From NCBI RefSeq assembly GCF_002741055.1, contig NZ_CP016809.1, positions 372,001 to 436,000 of the forward strand: a stretch of 64,000 nucleotides of DNA, in the 5' to 3' direction. The notes under the pieces are model-generated. The model was not told where the DNA came from. It did no database searches and worked only from the letters and a program-made list of their open reading frames with translations. Of the stretch, positions 25,245-33,743 are shown in pieces; the stretch's first letter is position 1, and every line of letters starts with the position of its first letter. The position numbers and the translations under genes were made by a program. Source of the stretch: Paenibacillus ihbetae. GTDB taxonomy: Bacteria > Bacillota > Bacilli > Paenibacillales > Paenibacillaceae.

Positions 25245-26393
25245 CCTTGTGCCGATCCCCGATTCGGACAGCCGGGTCGCTTTTACCAAATAAGCTGCCA
25301 GTCCTGGAATCATTCTAGCAATGGCCGGATAGAAGCGATTGGTTCTGGCAAAAGCTAGGCTCTGAATTCTCCTCGCTCTTCTAAGGAGCTGGGTAAACGC
25401 GGCATTGGCTTCGAGCGAATATTGATGTTTCCATTCATTGAACTGAATGTCTCCGTCCAAATACTTGCCGGTCCAGTCAGCGCATAGTCGCGAGGAGCGC
25501 AGCGCAACGGACATTCCGTCCCCGCAAAGCGGAGGCAGCATCATCATGGCATCCCCAATGTGGGGATATTGCGACCATGGCTCGGGCAGGTCGGATAGAC
25601 GAATCGGGGCAATCGAAACCTGAGTTCCCGGAACAGGCTCTCCTTCTGCCAACCGATAAGCCAGCCCTTTGTTCGTGCGCGAAGCGGATCGGAGAATTTC
25701 AGGCACCGATTTCCCGCTTCCCTGCACCGATTTCAAGGTCATCAGCGCAGCCACATTGACCCTCCCGTTCTCAATCGGAGAAATTCCGACATAACCTCCC
25801 TCGCAAAAATACAGCTCAACCCGAGGATGCAGCGTCACGCCTTGATAATGGGACTTTATTCCGACGAATACGGTGACATCCCCCTCAACATCAGGGGAAG
25901 GAACGCCGCGCGGCTTTTTGGTCCCGTGTGCACCGATAACAGCCTTCGCAGCATATCGAACGCGTTCGTTCCCTTGCTTCGCATCTACTTCGTACCGACG
26001 GTCAGCCAGCTGCCGAATGTTCGTCACCGTCGTTCCCGTGACAATATCCGCGCCCGCGCTCATGGCATGCTGCTGCAGGAGCCGATCCAGCTCATAACGG
26101 CTAATGCCGTATGCCTGCCCCGGTAACGGAGCTGTGATCTCGCCGCCGTGAGGCATAATAATTCGGGCGTGATCCATGATACTCGTTCCCAGCGCTAGCT
26201 TATCGGGCCGGATGCCTAAGTATTCAAGCATCTCCCTTGTTTCGGGCGACAAGAATTCGCCGCAAGTTTTATGGCGCGGGAAATGCTGACGGTCCAGCAG
26301 GAGGGTGCGGTGGCCCTTCCTGGCGAGCTGCAGCGCGCAGCTGGTGCCCGAAACTCCAGCTCCGATAACGATAACGTCCGTTTCTACCGCCAT
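25242..26393 (-). CDS. FAD-dependent oxidoreductase of the type III polyketide operon
   Basis: The start is at MAVETDVIVIGAG, with AAAGGTGG upstream; the open frame extends 26 codons further and overlaps the preceding gene. The 383-residue protein is a p-hydroxybenzoate hydroxylase/geranylgeranyl reductase-like flavoprotein: the Rossmann GAGVSG near residue 11, the DRQHFPRHKTCGEF segment, and the second FAD motif IGDAMMMLPPLCGDGM. With a type III PKS and a methyltransferase it matches SrsC of Streptomyces griseus, which hydroxylates methylated alkylresorcinols to quinones. That specific reaction is inference. Confidence 0.82.
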   Translation of the reverse strand: MAVETDVIVIGAGVSGTSCALQLARKGHRTLLLDRQHFPRHKTCGEFLSPETREMLEYLGIRPDKLALGTSIMDHARIIMPHGGEITAPLPGQAYGISRYELDRLLQQHAMSAGADIVTGTTVTNIRQLADRRYEVDAKQGNERVRYAAKAVIGAHGTKKPRGVPSPDVEGDVTVFVGIKSHYQGVTLHPRVELYFCEGGYVGISPIENGRVNVAALMTLKSVQGSGKSVPEILRSASRTNKGLAYRLAEGEPVPGTQVSIAPIRLSDLPEPWSQYPHIGDAMMMLPPLCGDGMSVALRSSRLCADWTGKYLDGDIQFNEWKHQYSLEANAAFTQLLRRARRIQSLAFARTNRFYPAIARMIPGLAAYLVKATRLSESGIGTR

Positions 26394-26467
26394 GGGTACA
26401 CACCACCTTTCGTCATGCGCATAAACCGAAGGATTCGCTTCCTGCAATATTGGAGTCGCTTGGCACC

Positions 26468-27181
26468 TCATATCTTAGGGATAATAACCGAATAGCGGAA
26501 CAACGGTCTCCATTCATAGGTCATCGTCTCATGATCCAATCGCCGTTTCAGCTCCTCCCAATCGCTGCCGTTGAAGCCCTTGGCGACTGACAACGGACCA
26601 TCATGCCGGATGTACCGGTTGCGGGAAATGAGACGCGTTGCCAACCATACGGCTGTATAAGACACCCGATGGCGATGGATGTCATTGATCACGACCCCGT
26701 GAATGGAGGCCCGCAGCATGTGAGATACGATTTCGGCCAGCTGCTCGCCGTCAAAATGATGGACGAACTGAGAGCCTGTCACAATATCGGCGGAGGCTTC
26801 AGGGAGATCTCTCACGTCCGCCCGCTGTACTCGCACCCTTGGCTCCCGGCAAAATAATCGCCTAGCCTCCTCGCATGCTTCCTCCGTCAAATCGACCAGG
26901 GTTATCGTCAGCCGGATCCCCTTACGTTCAGACCATCGGATCAGCTTCCGGTTAATATCGCCCGAGCCTGCCCCTACATCCAGGATGCTGAGGCTGCCTG
27001 GACTTCCGATGCGCTTCCATAATTGATCCACCCCGGCCAGCGTCGGTCCCGGCGCAGCAAACAGTTTGTTCAGTCGTCTTAAGTGCTTGAGCGCCTCGCT
27101 TAAATCATTACCGCCGAGGGAAAAATCATCCATCAGTTCCTCTTCCTGTGCCCGCATGGACAATGGTCTAAAGAAGGACAT
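26468..27181 (-). CDS. Class I SAM methyltransferase of the type III polyketide operon
   Basis: The SAM-binding motif ILDVGAGSGDINRKL and the downstream DIVTGSQFVHHF are typical of UbiE-like methyltransferases. The N-terminal RAQEEELMDDFS block is common in partners of type III PKS, so the ATG at 27181, which overlaps the PKS stop by 14 bases, is taken as start (237 aa). The ATG at 27133 has a better ribosome binding site (AGGAAGAGG) and is the alternative. It would methylate a phenolic polyketide, like SrsB. Confidence 0.82.
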   Translation of the reverse strand: MSFFRPLSMRAQEEELMDDFSLGGNDLSEALKHLRRLNKLFAAPGPTLAGVDQLWKRIGSPGSLSILDVGAGSGDINRKLIRWSERKGIRLTITLVDLTEEACEEARRLFCREPRVRVQRADVRDLPEASADIVTGSQFVHHFDGEQLAEIVSHMLRASIHGVVINDIHRHRVSYTAVWLATRLISRNRYIRHDGPLSVAKGFNGSDWEELKRRLDHETMTYEWRPLFRYSVIIPKI

Positions 27182-28313
27182 GCTCTTGCTCGCTTGTGGA
27201 TGAAGAATATGCCGGAACGTAGCTGAAGCGCATAAGCTCGGCCGTAAGTCCGGGGCCGAACGCCATGGCAACCCCTTCTGCAGCGGCCTCATGCCGGTTT
27301 TTCATGTCCAGGCGCATCGCGTTCAACACGAACATAATGGTGACGGAAGAGAGATTGCCGGCCTCTCTTAAAATCTCTCTGCTGTATCGTGTCTGTTCAT
27401 CACTTAGACGCATCACTTCCTGCACCGCATCAACGATGCCTCTTCCGCCCGGGTGGATCGCCCACAAATCAGGCTGCTGGTCCCCATCGAGCAGGAGCCG
27501 AAGCTCTTCCTCAAGATGAGCGGCCAGCAGCTTAGGAATCCGGGGGGATAAATAAAGATCAAAGCCGATATCCCCAACCTCCCATGTCATGTCCTCCGTT
27601 GAATCCGGAAGAAGTACCGAATAACCGCAGCCCAGCTCCAGAACATGCTGATGCCAAGCCTCCGGGCAGCCGATGACGCAGGCGGACGCTCCGTCCCCGA
27701 AGAACGAAGCGGCAAACAATGCCTCCCTCTCTTTCACCGGCTGAAAATGAAGCGTACACAGCTCCACGCATACAACCAGCACATTGGCTCCCGGGTCACC
27801 CTTAACGACATCCCGCGCCATCTGAATCGCCTTCAGCCCCGCGGCGCACCCTTGAAATATCAATGGCAGCCGATTGACCCGTGGCGATAGACCCAAGCGC
27901 CGAATCAGCATGATATCCAGGCCCGGTTGAAATTGCCCCGTACAGCTGACTGTAACGATATGCGAGATATTTTCACGGGGGATGCCGGCATCGTTCAGTG
28001 CCTTCTCAGCCGCCTCCAATCCAAGCGGGAGCGCCTCTCGCTGGTAGGTGCGCATGCGCTCCTCCGTGGTCGGTACCGCCGATCCCTCGCGGAGCGGCAA
28101 ATAACGGCAATCCTCAAGCCGCCCTAGGTAACTGGGTTCACAGGTATACCGTCTCTCTACGCCGCATGACTTGAAGACCCTTTTCGCAAATCGGGCCAAA
28201 TCCGGTCGATCCTGTATAGATGCGGCAATCATATCCGCAATATCGGACTGTGAAACCGAGTGGACGGGCAGGGAAGTCCCCATCCCCAAGATCGCAATGG
28301 TCGATGATCTCAC
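27168..28313 (-). CDS. Type III polyketide synthase (chalcone/alkylresorcinol synthase type)
   Basis: The 381-residue protein has the catalytic triad of the family: Cys156 in FQGCAAG, His287 in IHPGGRG and Asn320 in GNLSS. The GTG start has AGGAGG eight bases upstream. Bacterial members condense fatty acyl-CoA starters with malonyl-CoA into alkylresorcinols or alkylpyrones. The methyltransferase and flavoprotein directly downstream give the same trio as the srsABC operon for phenolic lipids; B. subtilis has only the PKS and a methyltransferase. The product is not readable from the sequence. A sigma-E-like element lies upstream. Confidence 0.9.
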   Translation of the reverse strand: MRSSTIAILGMGTSLPVHSVSQSDIADMIAASIQDRPDLARFAKRVFKSCGVERRYTCEPSYLGRLEDCRYLPLREGSAVPTTEERMRTYQREALPLGLEAAEKALNDAGIPRENISHIVTVSCTGQFQPGLDIMLIRRLGLSPRVNRLPLIFQGCAAGLKAIQMARDVVKGDPGANVLVVCVELCTLHFQPVKEREALFAASFFGDGASACVIGCPEAWHQHVLELGCGYSVLLPDSTEDMTWEVGDIGFDLYLSPRIPKLLAAHLEEELRLLLDGDQQPDLWAIHPGGRGIVDAVQEVMRLSDEQTRYSREILREAGNLSSVTIMFVLNAMRLDMKNRHEAAAEGVAMAFGPGLTAELMRFSYVPAYSSSTSEQEHVLL

Positions 28314-28347
28314 TTCGCCAACCTCCTGTACAAACTTGGAATGTACT

Positions 28348-28374
28348 CATGTATACCCTATTTCGGACATATTG
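28348..28374 (-). promoter_or_regulatory. Weak sigma-E-like promoter of the PKS operon
   Basis: On the minus strand CAATATG (28368-28374), 12 bases, then TATACATG (28348-28355). It resembles the sigma-E pattern KMATATT-N13/14-CATACANT with several mismatches and a short spacer. Confidence 0.3.
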
Positions 28375-28577
28375 AATTCCAAATTTCGATTGTGGATGAA
28401 GTTAGCATATCCCAAAGAGGTTAAATCGTATCCAGATCGAACCAATGTACCTAAAAAACAAAAAAAGCCCTGCCTATGATTTTGCTTGCTTCCACCGCAG
28501 TGAGTCGAACCTTCACTATAGATTGCTATTTATGCCTAGCCTATATCTCATTTTTGAACATTTGTGTATACGTTGTG

Positions 28578-28607
28578 TTGACATTATCATCATAAATTAG
28601 ATACAAT
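28578..28607 (+). promoter_or_regulatory. Sigma-A promoter of the RHH gene
   Basis: Perfect TTGACA (28578-28583), 18 bases, then TACAAT (28602-28607). Confidence 0.8.
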
Positions 28608-28637
28608 AGCCTCACTATCACTAGGAGGGCTTTGACG

Positions 28638-29045
28638 ATGGATACCAATCTGCATATCCGAATCTCCAAAGAGCTGAAAGAGAGCTTCCAACAAATTGCG
28701 AAGGAGAATAACACGGACCCTTCCTCTCTGGTTCGTGACTGGATCGGAAGCTATGTTGCCGAGCATCGGGGCACGGATGAAGCGGTCGCTTCAGAGTTAT
28801 ACCTGGCAGGATACCGATTGCAGCAAGCGCTTGGCGGAAGAGCACATGTCAGCAAGGATTTCGCCAAACGGCTGCAGGAATATTCCTTGACGGACCAGAA
28901 AGAGTTCACGCAGCAAATATTGACGACTTACATGGATCTCGATCTGACCATCCCTTCGTGCGTAACCAAAATCTATAAAGGCTACGCCTACTCCCAAATG
29001 TTTTTGCTGGGTCTGATCGGCGACAAACCGAAGGAAATGGAATAA
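28638..29045 (+). CDS. Small protein with ribbon-helix-helix-like N-terminus
   Basis: The start is the ATG with GGAGGG eight bases upstream (135 aa). Residues 5-45 (LHIRISKELKESFQQIAKENNTDPSSLVRDWI) have the beta-helix-helix pattern of ribbon-helix-helix (CopG/Arc-like) DNA-binding proteins. The C-terminal half, about 70 residues and mainly helical (KDFAKRLQEYSLTDQKEF...MFLLGLIGDKP), I do not recognise. No toxin gene is adjacent, so an antitoxin role is not supported. It has its own promoter and terminator and may be a regulator. Confidence 0.75.
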   Translation: MDTNLHIRISKELKESFQQIAKENNTDPSSLVRDWIGSYVAEHRGTDEAVASELYLAGYRLQQALGGRAHVSKDFAKRLQEYSLTDQKEFTQQILTTYMDLDLTIPSCVTKIYKGYAYSQMFLLGLIGDKPKEME

Positions 29046-29073
29046 GGACATGTTGCTGCCCGCTGCAAGCACA

Positions 29074-29109
29074 AACAACCCGCCTTATCGATGGATAAGC
29101 CGGGTTGTT
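29074..29109. terminator. Bidirectional terminator between convergent genes
   Basis: AACAACCCGCCTTATC and GATAAGCCGGGTTGTT with a four-base loop and one mismatch. Confidence 0.75.
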
Positions 29110-29126
29110 CTTAAGTCCTATGGATG

Positions 29127-29612
29127 TTATTTTCCAGATAAGTAAAGACCGAGCTCCGACAAAAGAGCACTCCCCACATAGGTTCCTGTAAATACAAAGA
29201 CCGCAACGATAGCGACACGCCATGACGTTTTGCGCAAATCGGCCAACCGGTCGGCAACGGAGATGCCCGCAAAAGCCAGAATAGGCGTCGTGATGGAGAG
29301 GAAATTGACATTGGCAATAGCGTCAACGAATACGTCCGAGATCAGGCAGCAGATGAGCGACACGATGGATACCCAGCCGAGGACCGGAAACTCCTGCAAG
29401 AACTTTACCGGCACTTTTTTCATTAACGTTGAGATGACGACCCCGATAAAGGAAAACAGCCACAATACGGCCAAGCCTGTAATCGTTCCGAATGTAATAT
29501 GGCCTTCTCCGCTCTTAATGAACTTCATCTGTTCCGTAAACAGGATAAGACTGACGCTGAGCAGGAGGACGAGGGCGTATTTCGCATACTTATTCATGCC
29601 GGTGCTCATCAT
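29127..29612 (-). CDS. Small membrane protein, partner of the DUF3100 protein
   Basis: The 161-residue protein has about five membrane segments (LVLLLSVSLILF, LAVLWLFSFIGVVIS, VSIVSLICCLISDVFV, LSITTPILAFAGI, VAIVAVFVFTGTYVG). I do not recognise a named family. It overlaps the DUF3100 gene by four bases (ATGA) and ends a three-gene operon with an M20 amidohydrolase, so it is probably the second subunit of a two-part transporter. Confidence 0.75.
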   Translation of the reverse strand: MMSTGMNKYAKYALVLLLSVSLILFTEQMKFIKSGEGHITFGTITGLAVLWLFSFIGVVISTLMKKVPVKFLQEFPVLGWVSIVSLICCLISDVFVDAIANVNFLSITTPILAFAGISVADRLADLRKTSWRVAIVAVFVFTGTYVGSALLSELGLYLSGK

Positions 29613-30403
29613 TTATCACCTCTGACTAACAATTTGTACATGAACCGCTGCAGCGGCACGGCCAGGAATACCATCGTGTAGGTTCCCAGGAAGCTTGTAA
29701 GCAGCTGGCTCGCTGCGGCATAGCTGTTGATGGTTTGTTCCATATCAGGCGCGGTAGCGATCAGAGCTGACGACGAGCCAGTCATCATGCTGGCGGATCC
29801 GACACCGGAAGCCATGGCCAGCGCTTCAATCGAGAATCCGGTGGCATACATAATCGGTGCGATGATGCTGAAGAACAGCGTTCCGAACAATGTGCCGATA
29901 ATGTAAAGGGATAGCACGCCCCGTCCCTCGTCGGAGTCGAGCGTATATTTTTCGGATATGTAGGCCAGCTCGCCTTCGCGCCCGAGACCCAGCGTCGAGC
30001 CGATCGCTTCTCTCCGGAGGCCGAGCAGGATGGCGATTGGAAGCCCGAGCAGAATCGTCCCCAGGTTGCCGATCTCCTGGATGATAAACACCCAGCCGAC
30101 CTTCAATATCTCTTCGATTCTCGGAGCGACATCGGCTCCGTATCTTGCCATCAGCGGCAGCATGATAAAGATCAGGTACTTGCTGGAGAAGCCGACATTC
30201 GCCTCGCTGTAGATCTTCTTCATGAAGCCTTTCCGGAAGATGGACAAGCCAAGGATCATCGTAATCAGTATCGCGAACACCAGCGGCAGCAAGCTTATTT
30301 TTACAGAGCCGACCTTCACTGCTTGAATCCCGATAAACTCGGAAACCGCAATGACGATCAGCACGAATGCGAGTAAATAGAGGAATGATTGTTTCGACTT
30401 CAT
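29609..30403 (-). CDS. DUF3100 membrane protein, putative transporter subunit
   Basis: The 264-residue protein has about seven hydrophobic segments and a Gly/Ser-rich MASGVGSASMMTGSSSALIATAPDM stretch, a pattern I associate with DUF3100. Its start overlaps the amidohydrolase stop (ATGA), and its stop overlaps the next membrane protein. The tight coupling suggests it imports the substrate of the amidohydrolase or exports its product. No transport activity is known to me for the family. Confidence 0.8.
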   Translation of the reverse strand: MKSKQSFLYLLAFVLIVIAVSEFIGIQAVKVGSVKISLLPLVFAILITMILGLSIFRKGFMKKIYSEANVGFSSKYLIFIMLPLMARYGADVAPRIEEILKVGWVFIIQEIGNLGTILLGLPIAILLGLRREAIGSTLGLGREGELAYISEKYTLDSDEGRGVLSLYIIGTLFGTLFFSIIAPIMYATGFSIEALAMASGVGSASMMTGSSSALIATAPDMEQTINSYAAASQLLTSFLGTYTMVFLAVPLQRFMYKLLVRGDK

Positions 30404-31689
30404 GACTTGACCTCATTTCCGTTTATCGACTTTACCTTCACAATGGACGCCAGCAGCTGCTCGTACTCGGCAAAGGATCTGCGGTACAGCTTCGAGCGAT
30501 CGATTCGGCCGCTCATCCCTTCCAGCACCTGGGTCAGGAATCTTGGGAACACCTCATAAATATACTCGGGGTCGATATCTTTGAAATCATCCCCGTGAAT
30601 CGTTCCCGTAAAGCCGCTGTAACCGATCTGTATGCATGGCATCATAAACGCCAGGTCTCCAATATCGCCTGCCGCGCTGATGGCATTGTTGTTCCAGATC
30701 GCCTCGATTTCATCATTGCGCTGGAATGCCTCCATTACAAATTCCGACAAATATCGATCCTGAACGAACGGCAGATATCCCATCTGCGTCTTGATGTCAA
30801 CCTCGCCCTGCAGCGCCAGCGCGCTTCCCCTCGCCGCATCGTCCATCTTGTCTGCGGCTTCCTTCATATACTCCACGGAAAGGGTCCGCAAATCACTTCC
30901 GACCGTGATCCGGTTCGGAACGACATTCGTCGACATATCCGATTCAAGAACGATCGGGTTCATTCGGACCTTCTCGCTGTCTCTCATCTGCTGCCTGCTG
31001 AGTCCAAGCGCAACATTGAACAGCGTAGACATGCTGTAGGCATTTTTGGCGGAGAATGGATCGAACCCGGCATGCGTTGCTTTGCCCTTAAATGTATACT
31101 GCTTGTACAAGAAACCTGCCAGGTCGCAGTTGATTTCGATCGTCCGCTTATCGAACTCCCCGCCCATGGCGTGAACGCACAGTCCGATATCAATATCGTC
31201 GAAGACCCCAAGCTTCATCGCTTCGGGTTTTCCGCCGTAATACGAGATCGTTCCTTTCGTAAGGAGCTCGTCCCGGTAGGCAAGATCCAGATACTCTTCC
31301 GCAGGAACGAAAATGAACGTCAGCGTATAGTCAAGGTTTTCATAAGCCTTGGTCTCCACATAGTGCTTGTACAATGCCAGCGCAATTGCCACCTGAGTAT
31401 AATGCCCGCAATTATGCGCAGCACCGGTTGCCGGATCGGAACGCCAGTGGGAAGGTGCATACACCGCATCCAACTCTGCAATAAATGCGATATTAAGCGG
31501 TTTCCCGGCCCCGAGCGAGGTCCGCAGCCCTGTCGTGCTGAACGGCTGAAGCTCGACTTCCGGATTTACTTTTTTCAAAAATTCTTCAACCAGCTTGCTT
31601 GTCTTGAATTCTTTGTACCCGAGCTCAGGATGCTCGAATATCGTCCGGGCGATTTGCGCAATTTCTTCGTACTGCTCCTTAAAACTCAT
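30400..31689 (-). CDS. M20-family amidohydrolase (AbgB-like)
   Basis: The start is the second Met (MSFKEQYEEIAQ), with GAAGGAGG just upstream, giving 429 residues. M20 features are present: EHPELGYKEFKTSKLVEEFL, the metal-binding HNCGHYTQVA, FVPAEE, and a dimerisation domain in the middle (KGKATHAGFDPFSAKNAYSM). The closest type I know is AbgB, a subunit of p-aminobenzoyl-glutamate hydrolase, which cleaves amide bonds of N-acyl amino acids. It is the first gene of the operon with the DUF3100 pair. Its substrate is unknown. Confidence 0.85.
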   Translation of the reverse strand: MSFKEQYEEIAQIARTIFEHPELGYKEFKTSKLVEEFLKKVNPEVELQPFSTTGLRTSLGAGKPLNIAFIAELDAVYAPSHWRSDPATGAAHNCGHYTQVAIALALYKHYVETKAYENLDYTLTFIFVPAEEYLDLAYRDELLTKGTISYYGGKPEAMKLGVFDDIDIGLCVHAMGGEFDKRTIEINCDLAGFLYKQYTFKGKATHAGFDPFSAKNAYSMSTLFNVALGLSRQQMRDSEKVRMNPIVLESDMSTNVVPNRITVGSDLRTLSVEYMKEAADKMDDAARGSALALQGEVDIKTQMGYLPFVQDRYLSEFVMEAFQRNDEIEAIWNNNAISAAGDIGDLAFMMPCIQIGYSGFTGTIHGDDFKDIDPEYIYEVFPRFLTQVLEGMSGRIDRSKLYRRSFAEYEQLLASIVKVKSINGNEVKS

Positions 31690-31720
31690 AGCTGCCTCCT
31701 TCATGATGAAATAATCCTAA

Positions 31721-31749
31721 TGTTATTTTAATTCCTTTGATTATGTCAA
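31721..31749 (-). promoter_or_regulatory. Promoter of the amidohydrolase operon
   Basis: Perfect TTGACA on the minus strand (31744-31749), 17 bases, then ATAACA (31721-31726), or TAACAT at 18 bases. Confidence 0.6.
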
Positions 31750-32115
31750 CAATAATCACTTTATATTATTTTTCTATAAACTTTATAATGTATTGAAATA
31801 AGATACTCGCATGCCATTATCCGAAAAGCGACATTACAATTACCAAATGGCAGATATTGTAAGTCTGAGTAGTTATGAAACCTGACATACCTGAACGTTG
31901 AATCGTTAAGGTGTATAAGTCGTTGGTTGTTGAATCCCACCTTCGAGCATCGCCTAGCTTCTCTAGCTTCTTATGTTGCCCCCGAGTCTATTTTGTACTC
32001 TCCTCCGCCGCTCACTCCTCAAATCCTGCACTTATGGTTAGGTTGATCTGCGTTCTGCGTAAACCGTCTGCCTTAAGATTGGATTGGACACCCCATGACC
32101 TCTTACGGCTGCGTG

Positions 32116-32141
32116 TCATTTGGGCATTTGCTGCATACAAT
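32116..32141 (+). promoter_or_regulatory. Sigma-E-like promoter of the glycosyltransferase gene
   Basis: CATACAAT (32134-32141) is an exact sigma-E -10 match. A TCATTTG at 32116-32122 gives a 5/7 -35, with an 11-base spacer that is shorter than usual. Confidence 0.4.
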
Positions 32142-32198
32142 GCTATACGCAGCACTAAAGAACCGATTCAATAACCGCGGATGGAAAAAGGAGACGCC

Positions 32199-33485
32199 AT
32201 GATCGCTTTTATCATTTCCAGGGGAAGTCAATCTGGCACCCTACAGACGAAAATATCCCTGAAAGCCGTGCTGCCCGATTGGGAAGTGATCACGATCCCC
32301 GAGACACGCACAGCCGATTCTTTGAACCGATCGCTTCAAAGCTATGACGAATCGTATTTTCTCACTTTATATGGCGGCGATATTCTCCGGCCCGAGCTTG
32401 GGGAACAGCTTCAAGGCTGGATGCAAGATCTGGAAAACGGGGATGGCGGAATCGTCATCCTACCTCGGCCATTATTCGCAACGCGATCTCCGGAAATGAT
32501 CCAGGACTGCGCGGTTCTATGGCGTACCTCGGCGGTGATGACTGGCACGTGCCCGGGTTTTGCAGGACGAAATTTCTTGCCCTTCGATTCATTGGTTCTC
32601 TTTGACCAATATGTCCGGATTCGCCATGCTTATCGGTGGAAGATGGTGAGCACAGACGCTTATATGCCCGCTAGGACCTATCCTGAGCAGCCTATTAGAA
32701 ATCCCGAGCTGGAAGCCAGCGAGCTTATGCCGATCATTCAACGCAGCCGGACGTTGATCGAAGGGCAACGGGAGGCTTTATGTTCCCCTGTCATATCGGT
32801 CGTGATCTGCACCTACAATAACGCCGATTATCTGCCTTGGGCTGTCCGTTCCGTTATGGCCCAGACCGGCCCTGTATGGGAGCTTCTGATCATCGATGAC
32901 GGATCAACCGATGCAACCCCGGCGTATTTGGAGACGCTGCAGGGCGATCCGCGAATCCGCTGTTATAGACAGCACCAAAACGAAGGCAAAGCCGCCTGCC
33001 TGAATGCAGCCCTGAAAAGGGCCCGCGGCAAGTGGCTGCTGGAGCTTGACGCCGATGACTGGCTGTCGCACGAGAGCTTGATACGGCTGTCAGAAGCTGC
33101 CCTGAACTCGAAGGGGTCAGGGGTGATATACGCCGACCACTACGAATGGAATGAGCGCAGAAGCGGGGAGCTGGTCTTCCGGGGCGTTAAGAAACCGCCG
33201 GAAGCGCTCTCCCGTCAATGGCTTCTTGAAGAAGGACCTGCCCTGGCTCCCCGGATGTTCCGTGTCGGTCTGTTAATCAAACATAACGGATGGAGCACTT
33301 TGATGCCGCAGGAAGGAAGGTTATACGAGGATATTGAGCTGCTCGCCCGGCTTGCCACCGAAGAAACGATGCGCTACCTCCCCTTGCCGCTTTATCACCG
33401 GCGAATTCGAAGCGGCAGCATGACGCGAATGCATGAGCATCAATATAAACCGTGGAGCTTATCTATAATGGACCCGGATAAATAA
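32199..33485 (+). CDS. Glycosyltransferase family 2 with an extra N-terminal domain
   Basis: The start is the second Met, with AAAAAGGAG upstream (428 aa). The C-terminal half (from about residue 198) is a GT-A domain: VISVVICTYNNADYLPWAVRSVMAQ, the IIDDGSTDATPAYLE block and the DxD-type LELDADDW. It transfers a sugar from a nucleotide donor. The first 190 residues resemble a second, degenerate GT-A-like unit (FIISRGSQSGTLQTKISLKAVLPDWEVITIPE...LTLYGGDILRPEL). It opens a run of glycosyltransferase genes and has a sigma-E-like promoter. Confidence 0.85.
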   Translation: MIAFIISRGSQSGTLQTKISLKAVLPDWEVITIPETRTADSLNRSLQSYDESYFLTLYGGDILRPELGEQLQGWMQDLENGDGGIVILPRPLFATRSPEMIQDCAVLWRTSAVMTGTCPGFAGRNFLPFDSLVLFDQYVRIRHAYRWKMVSTDAYMPARTYPEQPIRNPELEASELMPIIQRSRTLIEGQREALCSPVISVVICTYNNADYLPWAVRSVMAQTGPVWELLIIDDGSTDATPAYLETLQGDPRIRCYRQHQNEGKAACLNAALKRARGKWLLELDADDWLSHESLIRLSEAALNSKGSGVIYADHYEWNERRSGELVFRGVKKPPEALSRQWLLEEGPALAPRMFRVGLLIKHNGWSTLMPQEGRLYEDIELLARLATEETMRYLPLPLYHRRIRSGSMTRMHEHQYKPWSLSIMDPDK

Positions 33486-33515
33486 GGCCTTGGCCGATGA
33501 TACGTTTAGGCATAC

Positions 33516-33716
33516 TTAAGGAAGAATCCGGATGAATGTAATATTATTTCCAAAAACTGCAACCTGCTCCACGGATGGAATATAGCTCGAGCTTACGATT
33601 TCAATTGTCACAACTCCGTCGACGGCCGATGCCAATCTCCCTTGAAGAAACTGTCCCGGCTGGACGACCTCGACGGTTCTCCCTATGAATTGTCTTATGG
33701 CTTCCAAAAAGTTCAT
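33516..33716 (-). CDS. Small DUF2642-like protein
   Basis: The 66-residue protein has an SH3-like beta pattern (FIGRTVEVVQPGQFLQGRLASAVDGVVTIEIV...VAVFGNNITFIRIL) and resembles DUF2642 proteins of spore formers and the C-terminus of the next protein upstream. GGAGAG lies before the ATG. It is 28 bases downstream of that gene, so both are probably one transcript. Family role unknown. Confidence 0.7.
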   Translation of the reverse strand: MNFLEAIRQFIGRTVEVVQPGQFLQGRLASAVDGVVTIEIVSSSYIPSVEQVAVFGNNITFIRILP

Positions 33717-33743
33717 GGGTATACATCTCTCCTGTCTTCATTG

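Larger units (their letters stand above)
28314..28637. other. Divergent intergenic region, PKS operon and RHH gene
   Basis: The 324-base gap carries a sigma-E-like element for the minus-strand PKS operon at its left and a good sigma-A promoter for the plus-strand gene at its right. No gene or RNA is evident between them. Confidence 0.6.
31690..32198. other. Divergent intergenic region, amidohydrolase and glycosyltransferase genes
   Basis: The 509-base gap holds a sigma-A promoter for the amidohydrolase operon, a very AT-rich stretch (about 31725-31850) and a sigma-E-like promoter for the glycosyltransferase near its right end. The open frame at 31911-32174 has no ribosome binding site or domain, so I do not call it. 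Confidence 0.6.

Noticed and set aside
28638..29612. Toxin-antitoxin pair (RHH protein with the next gene).
   Set aside because: The next gene is convergent, encodes a membrane protein and is tied to another operon. No toxin fold is visible.
31911..32174. 87-codon plus-strand frame before the first glycosyltransferase gene.
   Set aside because: It has no ribosome binding site and no domain, and it contains the sigma-E-like promoter of the next gene.
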